From an uncultured Brevibacillus sp. (GTDB lineage: Bacteria; Bacillota; Bacilli; Brevibacillales; Brevibacillaceae), in contig NZ_CANMZW010000049.1 in NCBI RefSeq assembly GCF_947502445.1, positions 1 through 38,525 on the forward strand: 38,525 nt of DNA. Reading direction: 5' to 3'. Below the pieces are notes generated by a model. It worked only from the letters and a program-made list of their open reading frames with translations. It had not been told where the DNA came from and ran no database searches. A program made the translations under genes and the position numbers. Shown one piece after another: positions 30,453-38,525 of this stretch (positions are counted from its first letter, which is position 1; every line of letters begins with the position of its first letter).

Positions 30453-31790
30453 TTAGTTGCGAGGTGTCAAAAAAGCTTGTGTGTAATAGTCCGCGATCAC
30501 TCCAACACCTAATTGGGTAAAATCCTTTTCCAAAACGTTTTTGCGATGACCTGGGCTGTTCATCCAGCTTTCATGGGCCTCAATCGCATCGGGATAGCCT
30601 GCTGCGATATTTTCGCCTGCCATGCTGTAGGGGATCGAGGCTTGCTTTAAACGGTCAAAAGGACTGGTGCCAGTTGTAGCGGAGACGTGATCGAAGAAAT
30701 TGTTCGCCTCCATGTCGTGACTATGGCCCCTTGCTACTTGGGCAGCCTTTTCATTCCACTGAAGCGCGGGCAGCTTGTAGTGATAGCGTGAAACGTTAAC
30801 CAGATCGAGAATTTGACGCTCATATGCCTCGTTTACCAATTCCCGCTCGCCCACGCTGAGGGCAGGAGGGTTAAAATCAGGAGCCTTTCCTTGATAAGAC
30901 CATTTGGTATCGTAAAAGCCCCCGCGCAATAGCATCTGTGTGTCGATCATCCGGACAGCCGTTACTTTATTGTCATTTTGCTTGTCCAAATAATAGATAA
31001 AGGGAGTGCCGTTTTGCATAACCAGAGGACGCTGCTGTTTTTGATTTGTCATCTGGATTTGGGCACCCATATAAGAAAAGGAGACGATGTTTTGCAGGTC
31101 ATATTGACGCTCTAGCGACTGCTGGCTCGTGCCGACACCGACATTGCCCAGTGTGGCTTGTGGAGCCAATGAGTACAGGTCGACTACTTTGTTGTTTGTT
31201 ATGCCAACCTGTAAGTATTTTGCCGGGTCAGTATTATAGATCCACCATTGATAGCCCAGACTGCTCGGTTCAATGCGGACTGGCTTTCCTAATACTTTGG
31301 CTACTTCCTCTGACGACATGCCAAGTGTCAGTCCAAATAGAGTATGGGGAGACGTATTTTTCGTGGTAGCAGGAGTCTTATTGTCGCTTGGTGTCTTAGC
31401 GGTTGTGTTGGCGGGCACGGCTGGTGGCAGAGCAGCTGGTGCAGCATCCGTGGGCGGGTTGGGAGCGAGAGTAGGCTCGACAAATGCGGGAGGTTGTCCA
31501 ACCCAGGCAAAATGGGTAGAGCTATCCCAGCCGACTGGCTTGTTCAGGTGGCGGCCAATGATCGACAACGGGACATAAACGGTACCACGATACTCAATGG
31601 TGGCAGGGAGTTCCTTTCCGCCGTCTTTATAGTAGCCTGGCTTTTCGCTGGTGGCGATTTCCCTCCCGTCCCAATAAATCGAGGCAGGATAAATACTGAC
31701 ACGAATAAAGGAAGTATTATCGGATGAGAAGAAGCGGCCAATCCCCAGGACACAGAGGACGACGATCCCGATCCAAAGCCATTTGTGCAT
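30453..31790 (-). CDS. CAP-domain membrane-anchored protein (YlbC-like)
   Basis: Protein of 445 residues. An uncleaved membrane segment (about residues 4-20) is followed by a short region resembling a copper-amine-oxidase N-terminal-like repeat (GTVYVPLSIIGRHL), a Pro/Ala/Thr-rich linker (about 100-145), a CAP-associated domain (residues ~150-305) and a C-terminal CAP/SCP domain: LVNVSRYHYKLPALQWNEKA, GHSHDM, GENIAAGY and WMNSPGHRKNVL with the conserved His residues. CAP proteins in Bacilli (YlbC, YkwD) are extracellular with uncertain function. AAGGAGGG lies 9 bases before the ATG at 31790. It is divergent from groES. Confidence 0.9.
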   Translation of the reverse strand: MHKWLWIGIVVLCVLGIGRFFSSDNTSFIRVSIYPASIYWDGREIATSEKPGYYKDGGKELPATIEYRGTVYVPLSIIGRHLNKPVGWDSSTHFAWVGQPPAFVEPTLAPNPPTDAAPAALPPAVPANTTAKTPSDNKTPATTKNTSPHTLFGLTLGMSSEEVAKVLGKPVRIEPSSLGYQWWIYNTDPAKYLQVGITNNKVVDLYSLAPQATLGNVGVGTSQQSLERQYDLQNIVSFSYMGAQIQMTNQKQQRPLVMQNGTPFIYYLDKQNDNKVTAVRMIDTQMLLRGGFYDTKWSYQGKAPDFNPPALSVGERELVNEAYERQILDLVNVSRYHYKLPALQWNEKAAQVARGHSHDMEANNFFDHVSATTGTSPFDRLKQASIPYSMAGENIAAGYPDAIEAHESWMNSPGHRKNVLEKDFTQLGVGVIADYYTQAFLTPRN

Positions 31791-31937
31791 GTGAGGGTTC
31801 CCTCCTTGAGAATAGCTCTATTCTGATTCTATGATAGATTTATATGACTGGGTCTGGTTACTAGAACTGAATAACTAGGGCGGCTGCTAGAAAAAAGGAT
31901 TTAGAGATTTCAAATGGAAAAAAGTGAGGGAAACTAC

Positions 31938-31967
31938 TTGCAAAGTACATAGCGATTCAATTATTAT
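31938..31967 (+). promoter_or_regulatory. SigA promoter of groESL
   Basis: TTGCAA (31938-31943), an 18-base spacer and TATTAT (31962-31967), placing the +1 a few bases before the CIRCE element. Confidence 0.75.
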
Positions 31968-31979
31968 AGGAATTGGGTG

Positions 31980-32006
31980 TTAGCACTCATACAAGTCGAG
32001 TGCTAA
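31980..32006 (+). promoter_or_regulatory. CIRCE operator (HrcA binding site)
   Basis: Perfect consensus: TTAGCACTC, nine spacer bases, GAGTGCTAA. HrcA should bind here and repress groESL until heat shock titrates its GroEL-dependent folding. Confidence 0.98.
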
Positions 32007-32052
32007 CAACAGCAAATTTGTTTACCTACATTTTTTGAGGAGGGTGTTTTTA

Positions 32053-32337
32053 GTGCTTAAGCCATTGGGTGACCGTGTGGTAATCGAAGCTATCTCCAAA
32101 GACGAAACGACTGCAAGCGGTATCGTTTTGCCTGATTCTGCAAAGGAAAAACCGCAAGAAGGCCGCGTAATCGCAGTAGGTTCTGGTCGTGTTGCTGACA
32201 ACGGCGAGCGCATCGCGTTGGAAGTAAAAGACGGCGATAAAGTAATCTTCTCCAAATACGCTGGTACTGAAGTAAAGGTAGACAATAAAGAATACCTCGT
32301 GCTGCGCGAATCCGATATCCTCGCGATCATCGGTTAA
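32053..32337 (+). CDS. groES: Co-chaperonin GroES
   Basis: Protein of 94 residues. LKPLGDRVVIEAI, the mobile loop near residues 16-32 (ETTASGIVLPDSAKEKPQ), and KDGDKVIFSKYAGTEVK match GroES closely. It forms the heptameric lid on GroEL in the cytoplasm. The start is GTG 32053, 8 bases after GAGGAGGG; the ATT-rich upstream frame is not coding. Codon use is strongly biased toward frequent codons, as for highly expressed genes. It sits under the CIRCE-SigA promoter. Confidence 0.97.
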   Translation: MLKPLGDRVVIEAISKDETTASGIVLPDSAKEKPQEGRVIAVGSGRVADNGERIALEVKDGDKVIFSKYAGTEVKVDNKEYLVLRESDILAIIG

Positions 32338-32391
32338 GGCTCTTGACATAGGAAGTCGAACGAAAAACACATAACAGGAGGTAGAGTTCAG

Positions 32392-34023
32392 ATGGCAAAA
32401 CAAGTGAAATTCTCTGAAGACGCTCGCCGCTCGATGCTCCGCGGTGTTGAAACATTGGCAAACGCGGTAAAAGTTACACTCGGTCCAAAAGGCCGCAACG
32501 TGGTACTGGAAAAGAAATTCGGTTCTCCATTGATCACAAACGACGGTGTAACCATCGCGAAAGAAATCGAGCTGGAAGACGCTTACGAAAACATGGGTGC
32601 GCAACTGGTTAAAGAAGTTGCAACCAAAACAAACGACATCGCGGGTGACGGTACGACTACTGCAACTGTTCTGGCTGCAGCGATGATCCGTGAAGGTCTG
32701 AAAAACGTAACTGCTGGCGCTAACCCAATGGTTATCCGTCGCGGTATGGAAAAAGCAGTTCGCGCTGCTGTTGAAGAAATCAAATCCATCGCAAAGCCGG
32801 TTGAGAACAAATCCTCCATCGCGCAAGTTGCTGCTATTTCCGCTGACGATCAAGAAGTAGGAAACCTGATCGCTGAAGCTATGGAAAAAGTGGGCAAAGA
32901 TGGCGTAATCACTGTTGAAGAATCCAAAGGATTCGTAACAGAGCTGGAAGTTGTAGAAGGTATGCAATTTGACCGTGGCTACGCTTCCCCTTACATGATC
33001 ACTGACACTGACAAGATGGAAGCAGTTCTCTCCAACCCATACATCTTGATCACTGATAAGAAAATCTCCAACATCCAAGAAGTTCTGCCTGTACTGGAGC
33101 AAGTGGTACAAAGCGGCAAACCTCTCTTGATCATCGCTGAAGATGTTGAAGGCGAAGCGTTGGCTACTCTGGTAGTAAACAAACTGCGTGGTACCTTCAC
33201 AGCTGTAGCGGTTAAAGCACCTGGCTTCGGCGATCGCCGCAAAGCTATGCTGCAAGACATCGCTGCTCTGACTGGCGGCGAAGTAATCACAGAAGAGCTG
33301 GGTCTGGATCTGAAATCCACCAAGCTGGAACAATTGGGCCGCGCTAGCAAAATTGTGGTTACCAAAGAAAACACAACGATTGTTGAAGGCGCTGGCGACA
33401 AGGCTTCTATCGAAGGTCGCGTATCCCAAATCCGTCAACAAATCGAAGACACAACTTCCGATTTCGATCGTGAAAAACTGCAAGAGCGTCTGGCTAAATT
33501 GGCTGGCGGCGTAGCGGTTGTAAAAGTTGGTGCAGCTACTGAAACCGAATTGAAAGAGAAGAAACTCCGCATCGAGGACGCTCTCAACTCTACTCGCGCT
33601 GCAGTAGAAGAAGGTATCGTACCTGGTGGTGGTACTACTCTGATCAATGCGATCAAAGCTGTTGAAGGCGTTAAAGTAGATGGCGAAGAAGCTGTTGGCG
33701 TACAAATCGTACTTCGCTCCCTCGAAGAGCCAGTTCGTCAAATCGCTGCGAACGCAGGACTTGAAGGTTCTGTAATCGTTGAGCGTCTGAAAAAAGAAGC
33801 AGTAGGTATCGGCTTCAACGCTGCTACTGAAGAGTATGTGAACATGCTCGAAGCTGGTATCGTAGACGCGGCGAAAGTTACTCGTTCCGCGCTGTCCAAT
33901 GCAGCATCTGTAGCAGCTATGTTCCTGACTACAGAAGCGGTAATTGCTGACAAACCAGAAGAAAACAAAGCTCCTATGGGCATGCCAGATATGGGTGGCA
34001 TGGGCGGTATGGGCATGATGTAA
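32392..34023 (+). CDS. groEL: Chaperonin GroEL
   Basis: Protein of 543 residues, the standard length. The ATP site GDGTTTATVLA, TLGPKGRNVVLEKKFG, and the C-terminal GGM-repeat tail (GMGGMGMM) are intact. It forms the 14-mer folding chamber. The ATG at 32392 has ACAGGAGG 7-8 bases upstream. Codon bias is extreme (mostly AAC, GAA, ATC, CGC and GGC), so even the complementary strand has a long open frame; that frame is an artefact. A terminator follows. Confidence 0.99.
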   Translation: MAKQVKFSEDARRSMLRGVETLANAVKVTLGPKGRNVVLEKKFGSPLITNDGVTIAKEIELEDAYENMGAQLVKEVATKTNDIAGDGTTTATVLAAAMIREGLKNVTAGANPMVIRRGMEKAVRAAVEEIKSIAKPVENKSSIAQVAAISADDQEVGNLIAEAMEKVGKDGVITVEESKGFVTELEVVEGMQFDRGYASPYMITDTDKMEAVLSNPYILITDKKISNIQEVLPVLEQVVQSGKPLLIIAEDVEGEALATLVVNKLRGTFTAVAVKAPGFGDRRKAMLQDIAALTGGEVITEELGLDLKSTKLEQLGRASKIVVTKENTTIVEGAGDKASIEGRVSQIRQQIEDTTSDFDREKLQERLAKLAGGVAVVKVGAATETELKEKKLRIEDALNSTRAAVEEGIVPGGGTTLINAIKAVEGVKVDGEEAVGVQIVLRSLEEPVRQIAANAGLEGSVIVERLKKEAVGIGFNAATEEYVNMLEAGIVDAAKVTRSALSNAASVAAMFLTTEAVIADKPEENKAPMGMPDMGGMGGMGMM

Positions 34024-34041
34024 GAAACGGGATACCGTTTC

Positions 34042-34077
34042 GAGAGAGGCAGACAACTCGTCTGTCTCTCTTTTTTT
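34042..34077 (+). terminator. Terminator after groEL
   Basis: Stem of GAGAGA / TCTCTC plus CAGAC / GTCTG with a two-base bulge (GG), loop AACTC, then seven T. Confidence 0.93.
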
Positions 34078-34153
34078 GCTATGGGCTTTGGGTCAGCTGA
34101 TGTGCACGAGGATGATTCTTATGAACTATTATCTGAAAAATACGAATATTTTG

Positions 34154-34181
34154 TTGAAAAAATATTTCCGAATTCTATAAT
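34154..34181 (+). promoter_or_regulatory. Likely SigA promoter of the ABC-importer operon
   Basis: TTGAAA (34154-34159), a 16-base spacer and a perfect TATAAT (34176-34181). Start of the binding protein is 78 bases downstream. Confidence 0.6.
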
Positions 34182-34259
34182 AGATTGTAAAATATTACTA
34201 CATAGAGAAAATTGCACAGAAGACAAGCAGCATAAATCTTGCATGGAGGAGATCTTTTG

Positions 34260-35567
34260 ATGAGACGTGTAGGGGTTTGGTTGTTTTGTGTAGTGCTGAT
34301 GCTAGTTCTGGCTGCGTGTAATGGCGGGACTTCAGCACCGGCGTCAGGAGGGCAGACGGATGGATCGACGGCACCAGCCACAGAGCCGGCAAAAGGGGAG
34401 CCGGTGGAGCTTGTCATGTACAGCTGGCGTACAGAGGATAAAGAGGCGTACGCCAAATTCATTGCCGAGTTTGAGAGGCAGCATTCCAACATCAAGGTGA
34501 AATTCAAGCCGTTTAAATCTACTGAATACAACACGATATTGAGTAACTCTCTCACGTCAGGTACAGGGGTAGATATCGTGCAGCTGCGGCCATACTCTGG
34601 TGCTACCTCCATAGCGGACGCTGGATATCTGCTGCCACTGGATGAGGTAAAAGGGGTAGCAGAAATAGAGCGGACGTACCTGGATGCAGCACGTGGCAGC
34701 GATCAGAAGGTGTACGGGGTACCACTCTCGATCAACTCCGCTGTCATTTTTTACAACAAGAAGCTGTTTGAGGAGAATGGCTTGGAAGCGCCACAAACCT
34801 GGGATGAGCTGCTCCAAGTCTCCACGGAGCTGCAGAAAAAGGGAATCATTCCAATTGCCCAGGCAGGCAAGGCATCCTACCTGCTGTCAATTACCCATAG
34901 TGTCATCGGGACGAGCTCCTATGGCGGAAACGAATACGTCGATCAGCTCTTAGCAGGGCAAACCAAATTTACCGATGGAGCTTTTACGGAGTCTATCAAG
35001 CGGATGCAAGAGCTGGCTCCTTTCTTCCCGCCTGATTTTATAGGTATTGATGACAAAGATGCGCAAGCTCTTTTTTACACGGGCAAGGCTGCCATGTATA
35101 TCAACGGCAGCTACCGGCTGGAAACCTTTGAAAAACAAAGCACTGACTTGCCGATTGATATCCTGCCGGCTTTAGCGAAGGAAAAGGGCGGGGAGACTCC
35201 CATGATTAACTGGGTGGATGGCTCTTATGGCATTGCCAAGTCTACCAAGCATCCGGAAGAGGCCAAGGTTTTTGTCGAGTGGCTCGCGTCCAAGGAATTC
35301 GGACAGATGTTTAGTGATGATCTGAATCGACTAAGCGCGATTTCTGGCGTCACTCCGAAGCATCCATTAGTGCAGAAAATGACACAGCTAAGCGAAAAGA
35401 GCATGGCACCGTTTTTGATGCTCGTTCACTTTGGCGAAGGAACGCCTACAACGAAGACCACGTTTGAAGATTCCCTCCAAGGGCTGTACATCAACAAGAT
35501 CGATGTCGACAAAGTAGCAGGAGATACCCAGGCTTCTGCTGATAAATGGTTCAAACCGAAAAAGTAA
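34260..35567 (+). CDS. Sugar-type ABC transporter substrate-binding lipoprotein
   Basis: Family 1 solute-binding protein of 435 residues. The lipobox LVLAAC places the lipid-modified cysteine at residue 20. ELVMYSWRTEDKEAYAKFI begins the first lobe; PQTWDELLQVSTELQKKG, MYINGSYRLETF and WLASKEFGQM are conserved binding-protein segments. It captures a ligand, probably a sugar or oligosaccharide, for the two permeases downstream. The ATG at 34260 follows GGAGGAG by 8 bases. The ligand cannot be read from the sequence. A hairpin separates it from the permease genes. Confidence 0.94.
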   Translation: MRRVGVWLFCVVLMLVLAACNGGTSAPASGGQTDGSTAPATEPAKGEPVELVMYSWRTEDKEAYAKFIAEFERQHSNIKVKFKPFKSTEYNTILSNSLTSGTGVDIVQLRPYSGATSIADAGYLLPLDEVKGVAEIERTYLDAARGSDQKVYGVPLSINSAVIFYNKKLFEENGLEAPQTWDELLQVSTELQKKGIIPIAQAGKASYLLSITHSVIGTSSYGGNEYVDQLLAGQTKFTDGAFTESIKRMQELAPFFPPDFIGIDDKDAQALFYTGKAAMYINGSYRLETFEKQSTDLPIDILPALAKEKGGETPMINWVDGSYGIAKSTKHPEEAKVFVEWLASKEFGQMFSDDLNRLSAISGVTPKHPLVQKMTQLSEKSMAPFLMLVHFGEGTPTTKTTFEDSLQGLYINKIDVDKVAGDTQASADKWFKPKK

Positions 35568-35580
35568 GGCTGGAACAAGG

Positions 35581-35625
35581 AATATGGAGGTACAGTCGGG
35601 CCTGACTGCTTGGCTGTACCATATT
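35581..35625 (+). repeat. Intercistronic hairpin after the binding-protein gene
   Basis: GGTACAG (35589-35595) pairs with CTGTACC (35614-35620), extended by AATAT and ATATT. It lies between the binding-protein and permease genes and may stabilise the upstream transcript or limit read-through. Confidence 0.65.
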
Positions 35626-35646
35626 TTAAGGAGGAACCCCATTACC

Positions 35647-36606
35647 ATGCCTGTACTGGAAAAAAAGACTGCGATCAAGACGGAGACGGCTAGCGCGCGG
35701 AGCGTGAACTGGAAAAAGCACATGGTTCATTTGTTTTTGCTACCTGCTCTGCTTTTCTACATTTGGTTTCAGGTATATCCAATTTTATCAGCATTTCTAA
35801 ACAGCTTCTTTGCTTGGGACGGACTGAAGCGCGGGGCATTTATCGGTCTGGAAAACTTCGTACGGCTGTTTACCGAATCCCCTTTCCAAGAGACGTTTTT
35901 TCGTGGACTGGGCCATAACGTTATCTTTTTTATCGGAATCGTGATCACCAAGCTGGCAGTAGCTTTTCTGATCGCGCTCGTCATCAACAGCAAGATCCGC
36001 GGCAAAGAGTTTTTCAAAATGGTGATCTTTTTACCAAAGCTACTATCGGTAATCGTGGTAGGTTTCTTGTTTAGCCTGATTCTCAATCCTACTTACGGTG
36101 CCCTGAACACCTTTCTTGCGTTTATTGGGCTACAGGAATGGGCCAGACCGTGGCTTGGCAGCCCTGATACTGCCTTGTACACGATCATTTTGGTGAATAG
36201 CTGGTATGGACTCGGATTTGCCGTGCTTATTTTCCTCGCAGGCTTGCAGGCGATCCCGACAGAGATATACGATGCTGCCAAAATTGATGGTGCCTCTGGG
36301 CTTACCATGCTATGGAAGATGACGATTCCGCTGGCTATGCCCTCAATCATGGTGATGACGATTCTTAGCTTTATTGGAGCTTTTGAGACCTTTGAGCTTA
36401 TTTTCGCGATGCAGGGCTCGCAGGCAGGACCTTATTTTTCAACAGATGTTTTGGCTACCTACTTTTACAGGCTGGCATTTGGCTCTGTAGCTGGCGGGGA
36501 GTCGATTGGGCTTGGATCGGCATTGGCGGTAGTGCTTTTCCTCATGATATCGAGTGCAACGGCCGTTCTGCTCTTTTTCTTTAAACGAAAGGAATATGAA
36601 CAGTAG
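35647..36606 (+). CDS. Carbohydrate ABC transporter permease 1 (MalF-type)
   Basis: Membrane protein of 319 residues with about six hydrophobic segments after a charged N-terminus. The coupling loop EIYDAAKIDGASGLTMLWKMTIPLAMPS is the EAA motif of CUT1 importers. It pairs with the second permease. ATG 35647 lies about 12 bases after AAGGAGG; longer frames into the hairpin are not supported. No ATPase gene is in the window, so an unlinked shared ATPase (MsmX-type) is likely. Confidence 0.93.
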   Translation: MPVLEKKTAIKTETASARSVNWKKHMVHLFLLPALLFYIWFQVYPILSAFLNSFFAWDGLKRGAFIGLENFVRLFTESPFQETFFRGLGHNVIFFIGIVITKLAVAFLIALVINSKIRGKEFFKMVIFLPKLLSVIVVGFLFSLILNPTYGALNTFLAFIGLQEWARPWLGSPDTALYTIILVNSWYGLGFAVLIFLAGLQAIPTEIYDAAKIDGASGLTMLWKMTIPLAMPSIMVMTILSFIGAFETFELIFAMQGSQAGPYFSTDVLATYFYRLAFGSVAGGESIGLGSALAVVLFLMISSATAVLLFFFKRKEYEQ

Positions 36607-36616
36607 GAGGGAGAAC

Positions 36617-37438
36617 ATGACGGTACGTCTCGGGCAGTATGCAAAGTATCTGTTGCTGTCGTTCTTTGCTTTTTTAGCGCTGTACCCTATCTTTTTGATG
36701 ATTGTCTCTTCTTTCAAAAGCAATATGGAGATCCTCACTGAACCGCTTGGGCTGCCCCATTCCTTATCGATTGAAAATTACGTTTCCGTCTGGGAGAAGG
36801 TCAACTTCGGTGCCTATGTGTGGAACAGCATCTATGTGAGCGGGCTGTCTGTCTTTTTCATCCTGTTTATTTCATCGCTTGCAGCCTTTTATTTGTCGCG
36901 CTACACGTTTCGTTGGAATTCGTACGTCCTGTTCTTTTTTATGATCGGCCTGATGCTGCCGATGAAGCTTGCTATTTTGCCACTGTACATGATGATGCTG
37001 AAGCTGCAGCTTTTAGATACGCTTACGTCGCTGGTGATTTTGTATGTGGCGGGCGGCATTCCTTTTGCGGTATTTGTGTTCTACGGATTTTTTCGAACGC
37101 TTCCTACGGAACTGGATCAATCTGCGAGACTGGATGGATGCAATGGGTTTCAGGTGTATTACAAAATCATTTTGCCTCTTATGAAGCCGGCTCTTGCCAC
37201 TGTGGGGATTGTTCATCTGATCGGAGTATGGAACGATTTCTTTTACCCATTGATATTCTTGAAAAGTGAGGAGCTGAGCACTATTCCTTTGGGGGTACTT
37301 ACTCTGTTTGGAGAATACGATACAGAGTGGAATCTGCTTTTTGCCAGTCTAACTATTTCATCTTTGCCGATGATTATTGCGTTTTTGTTTGCTTCTAAGC
37401 AGTTTATCGAAGGATTGACGTCGGGGGCGATAAAATGA
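36617..37438 (+). CDS. Carbohydrate ABC transporter permease 2 (MalG-type)
   Basis: Membrane protein of 273 residues with about six hydrophobic segments. The EAA motif is ELDQSARLDGCNGFQVYYKI followed by LPLMKPALATV. It forms the translocation channel with permease 1. ATG 36617 follows AGGAGGG by about 6 bases and lies 10 bases after the previous stop. The end overlaps the HAD gene start by 4 bases (ATGA). Confidence 0.93.
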   Translation: MTVRLGQYAKYLLLSFFAFLALYPIFLMIVSSFKSNMEILTEPLGLPHSLSIENYVSVWEKVNFGAYVWNSIYVSGLSVFFILFISSLAAFYLSRYTFRWNSYVLFFFMIGLMLPMKLAILPLYMMMLKLQLLDTLTSLVILYVAGGIPFAVFVFYGFFRTLPTELDQSARLDGCNGFQVYYKIILPLMKPALATVGIVHLIGVWNDFFYPLIFLKSEELSTIPLGVLTLFGEYDTEWNLLFASLTISSLPMIIAFLFASKQFIEGLTSGAIK

Positions 37439-38217
37439 GCAAGCGGTGGGTAACCTTTGATTTGGATGGCACGCTTATGCAAAATCCTTTTGGGGCATGG
37501 GTTTTTCCGGAGATCGCAGTGGTGATCTCCGGGAAGCTTGGGCGAGAGATCGATATTATTTCGGAGATGGTAGCCGAGCATGAGCTTCGGATGGAGCAAG
37601 GCAGGTATGTAGAAGCGTATGATTGGGATGATATTTTAGGATTGCGATGTACGCTGCTCGGTATGGAGGCGCCCTTTGAGATAGAGGCGTTGTTGCGAAA
37701 GCATGCGGTCGCCCCTAAGATCAGTTTGCTGGAGCCAGGAATTTTAGAGGTATTGGGTGCGATCAAATCCCGTGGCTATTCGCTGGCGGTTGTAACCAAT
37801 GGGTTTTACAAGTTCCAAGCCCCAGTAATGGAGGGCTTGGGATTACTCGATTACTTCGATGAAATATTGACGCCTGAAAAAGTGGGAACGGGAAAGCCTG
37901 ATCCGAAAATGATTGATGTGCTGACAGGAGAGGTAGTCGCCCATGTTGGAGATAGGCTGGATCACGATGTTCAAATGGCCAATCGAAAAAACGTAACTTC
38001 TGTGTTCGTTGATCGAAATCTCCCTGATGAATTAAAAGAGTTCGACCCTCGACAGCGCTCGAGTGATCAGAGAATGAGAACAAGGTGCCTGGAGAAGTGG
38101 AAGAAAGAAAGTAGAGACACCACTGCTACTGCTCTCTCAAGTGAATTGATACCTGCAGTGGTGATTCATTCTATAGAAGAACTATTGACGATTTTAGATG
38201 AGCGGAAGGGGGGGTAA
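37435..38217 (+). CDS. HAD-superfamily phosphatase coupled to the ABC importer
   Basis: Protein of 260 residues. Motif I is FDLDGTLM (Asp9, Asp11), motif II VVTNG, motif III the lysine of GTGKPDPK, motif IV GDRLDHDVQMA; so all catalytic elements are present. It should dephosphorylate a small phosphorylated metabolite, possibly a sugar phosphate derived from the transported substrate, because it is translationally coupled to permease 2. After about residue 200 the C-terminal region (RQRSSDQRMRTRCLEKWKKE) does not look like the HAD core. The substrate is unknown. Confidence 0.9.
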   Translation: MSKRWVTFDLDGTLMQNPFGAWVFPEIAVVISGKLGREIDIISEMVAEHELRMEQGRYVEAYDWDDILGLRCTLLGMEAPFEIEALLRKHAVAPKISLLEPGILEVLGAIKSRGYSLAVVTNGFYKFQAPVMEGLGLLDYFDEILTPEKVGTGKPDPKMIDVLTGEVVAHVGDRLDHDVQMANRKNVTSVFVDRNLPDELKEFDPRQRSSDQRMRTRCLEKWKKESRDTTATALSSELIPAVVIHSIEELLTILDERKGG

Positions 38218-38236
38218 AATTTATTCTTTCTTTTGC

Positions 38237-38265
38237 TTGCATTTCTGTTTGGAACTTGTTAAGAT
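38237..38265 (+). promoter_or_regulatory. rRNA operon promoter P1
   Basis: TTGCAT (38237-38242), a 17-base spacer and TAAGAT (38260-38265), the first of two tandem SigA promoters before 16S. Confidence 0.65.
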
Positions 38266-38333
38266 AGACCTTGTCGCTTTTGAGGGTATTTTTAAAGAGA
38301 ATGAAAAAAACTTGAACTTCTAAAAAATAACCC

Positions 38334-38362
38334 TTGATTTTAAAAGAAAGACCTGATATAGT
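38334..38362 (+). promoter_or_regulatory. rRNA operon promoter P2
   Basis: TTGATT (38334-38339), a 17-base spacer and TATAGT (38357-38362), about 97 bases after P1. Tandem promoters are usual for Bacilli rRNA operons. Confidence 0.75.
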
Positions 38363-38398
38363 TTAAAAGGTCGGCGCTACGAGCGCTAACGACGAAAA

Positions 38399-38410
38399 TG
38401 CTCTTTGAAA
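38399..38410 (+). promoter_or_regulatory. boxA antitermination signal in the rRNA leader
   Basis: TGCTCTTTGAAA, the typical Bacilli rRNA boxA, about 68 bases before mature 16S. A short GCGC-TACGA-GCGC hairpin (38374-38386) precedes it. NusB/NusE bind boxA RNA to allow full-length rRNA transcription. Confidence 0.85.
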
Positions 38411-38477
38411 ACTGAACAGCGAAAGCGTTAATGAGTCTATCATTAAAAGATTTGCCAGCTTTGAACCAGTAACAAAC

Positions 38478-38525
38478 TTTATTGGAGAGTTTGATCCTGG
38501 CTCAGGACGAACGCTGGCGGCGTGC
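38478..38525 (+). rRNA. 16S ribosomal RNA, 5' end (truncated by the window)
   Basis: The sequence GGAGAGTTTGATCCTGGCTC, the universal 16S 5' region (the 27F primer site), begins near 38484 and continues to CGAACGCTGGCGGCGTGC at the window end. Only about 48 bases are present. The exact 5' nucleotide is set by analogy to B. subtilis. Confidence 0.98.

Noticed and set aside
32050..34056. A long (668-codon) open frame on the minus strand across groEL and groES
   Set aside because: It is antisense to two clear genes, and it arises from the strong codon bias of groEL; the product has no recognisable protein pattern.

Overview
The window is low-GC Firmicutes DNA from an endospore former, most likely Brevibacillus or a close relative. 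The support is a gamma-type small acid-soluble spore protein gene, the cortex morphogenetic gene cmpA, a CIRCE-controlled groESL operon, a SigB operon, an ndoAI-ndoA (MazEF-type) toxin-antitoxin pair, and a gene order (acpS, ydcC-like, alr, ndoAI, ndoA, rsb-sigB, tex, cmpA, sprT-like, thiL, tsaE, tsaB, rimI, tsaD, ABC-F, groESL) that parallels the acpS-to-groEL stretch of Bacillus subtilis. The right end runs into the first ~48 bases of a 16S rRNA gene. The genus is an inference from gene order and protein similarity recalled from memory; no search was run.

Layout: (1) 1-4.9 kb is accessory-looking: an ArsB-type transporter, a three-gene oxidoreductase cluster (small membrane protein, gluconate dehydrogenase subunit 3-like protein, GMC flavoprotein with a CX5CX3C motif), an ArsR-family repressor and a convergent glutaredoxin. 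(2) 5.1-11.2 kb holds sspE, acpS, a LolA-like lipoprotein, a secreted protein with three ~101-residue repeats, a PH-like membrane protein, alr and ndoAI-ndoA. (3) 11.4-14.5 kb is rsbT-rsbU-rsbV-rsbW-sigB, with rsbR, rsbS and rsbX not at this locus. (4) 14.6-18 kb has tex, cmpA and an unknown gene on the minus strand, and a SprT-like gene. (5) 18-21.8 kb is a tightly packed thiL-tsaE-tsaB-rimI-tsaD operon (thiamine cofactor and tRNA t6A synthesis) closed by a near-perfect terminator. (6) 21.8-26.3 kb has a DnaA-box cluster, a large membrane protein with a degenerate alkaline-phosphatase-like domain, and a convergent ABC-F ATPase gene. (7) 26.4-29.8 kb has 5-formyl-THF cyclo-ligase, two molybdopterin-domain proteins and tatA-tatC. 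(8) 30-34 kb has an exported unknown protein, a CAP-domain protein and groES-groEL. (9) 34.2-38.2 kb is a sugar-type ABC importer (binding protein plus two permeases, no ATPase) translationally coupled to a HAD phosphatase. (10) 38.2 kb to the end is a tandem-promoter rRNA leader with boxA and the 16S start.

The most notable signals are the cluster of eight DnaA boxes (three perfect) between tsaD and the next gene, a degenerate phosphatase-like membrane protein immediately downstream of it, the CX5CX3C GMC oxidoreductase cluster that lacks a visible cytochrome subunit, a long inverted repeat that can hide the cmpA ribosome binding site, and a SigB partner-switching operon without its stressosome genes.
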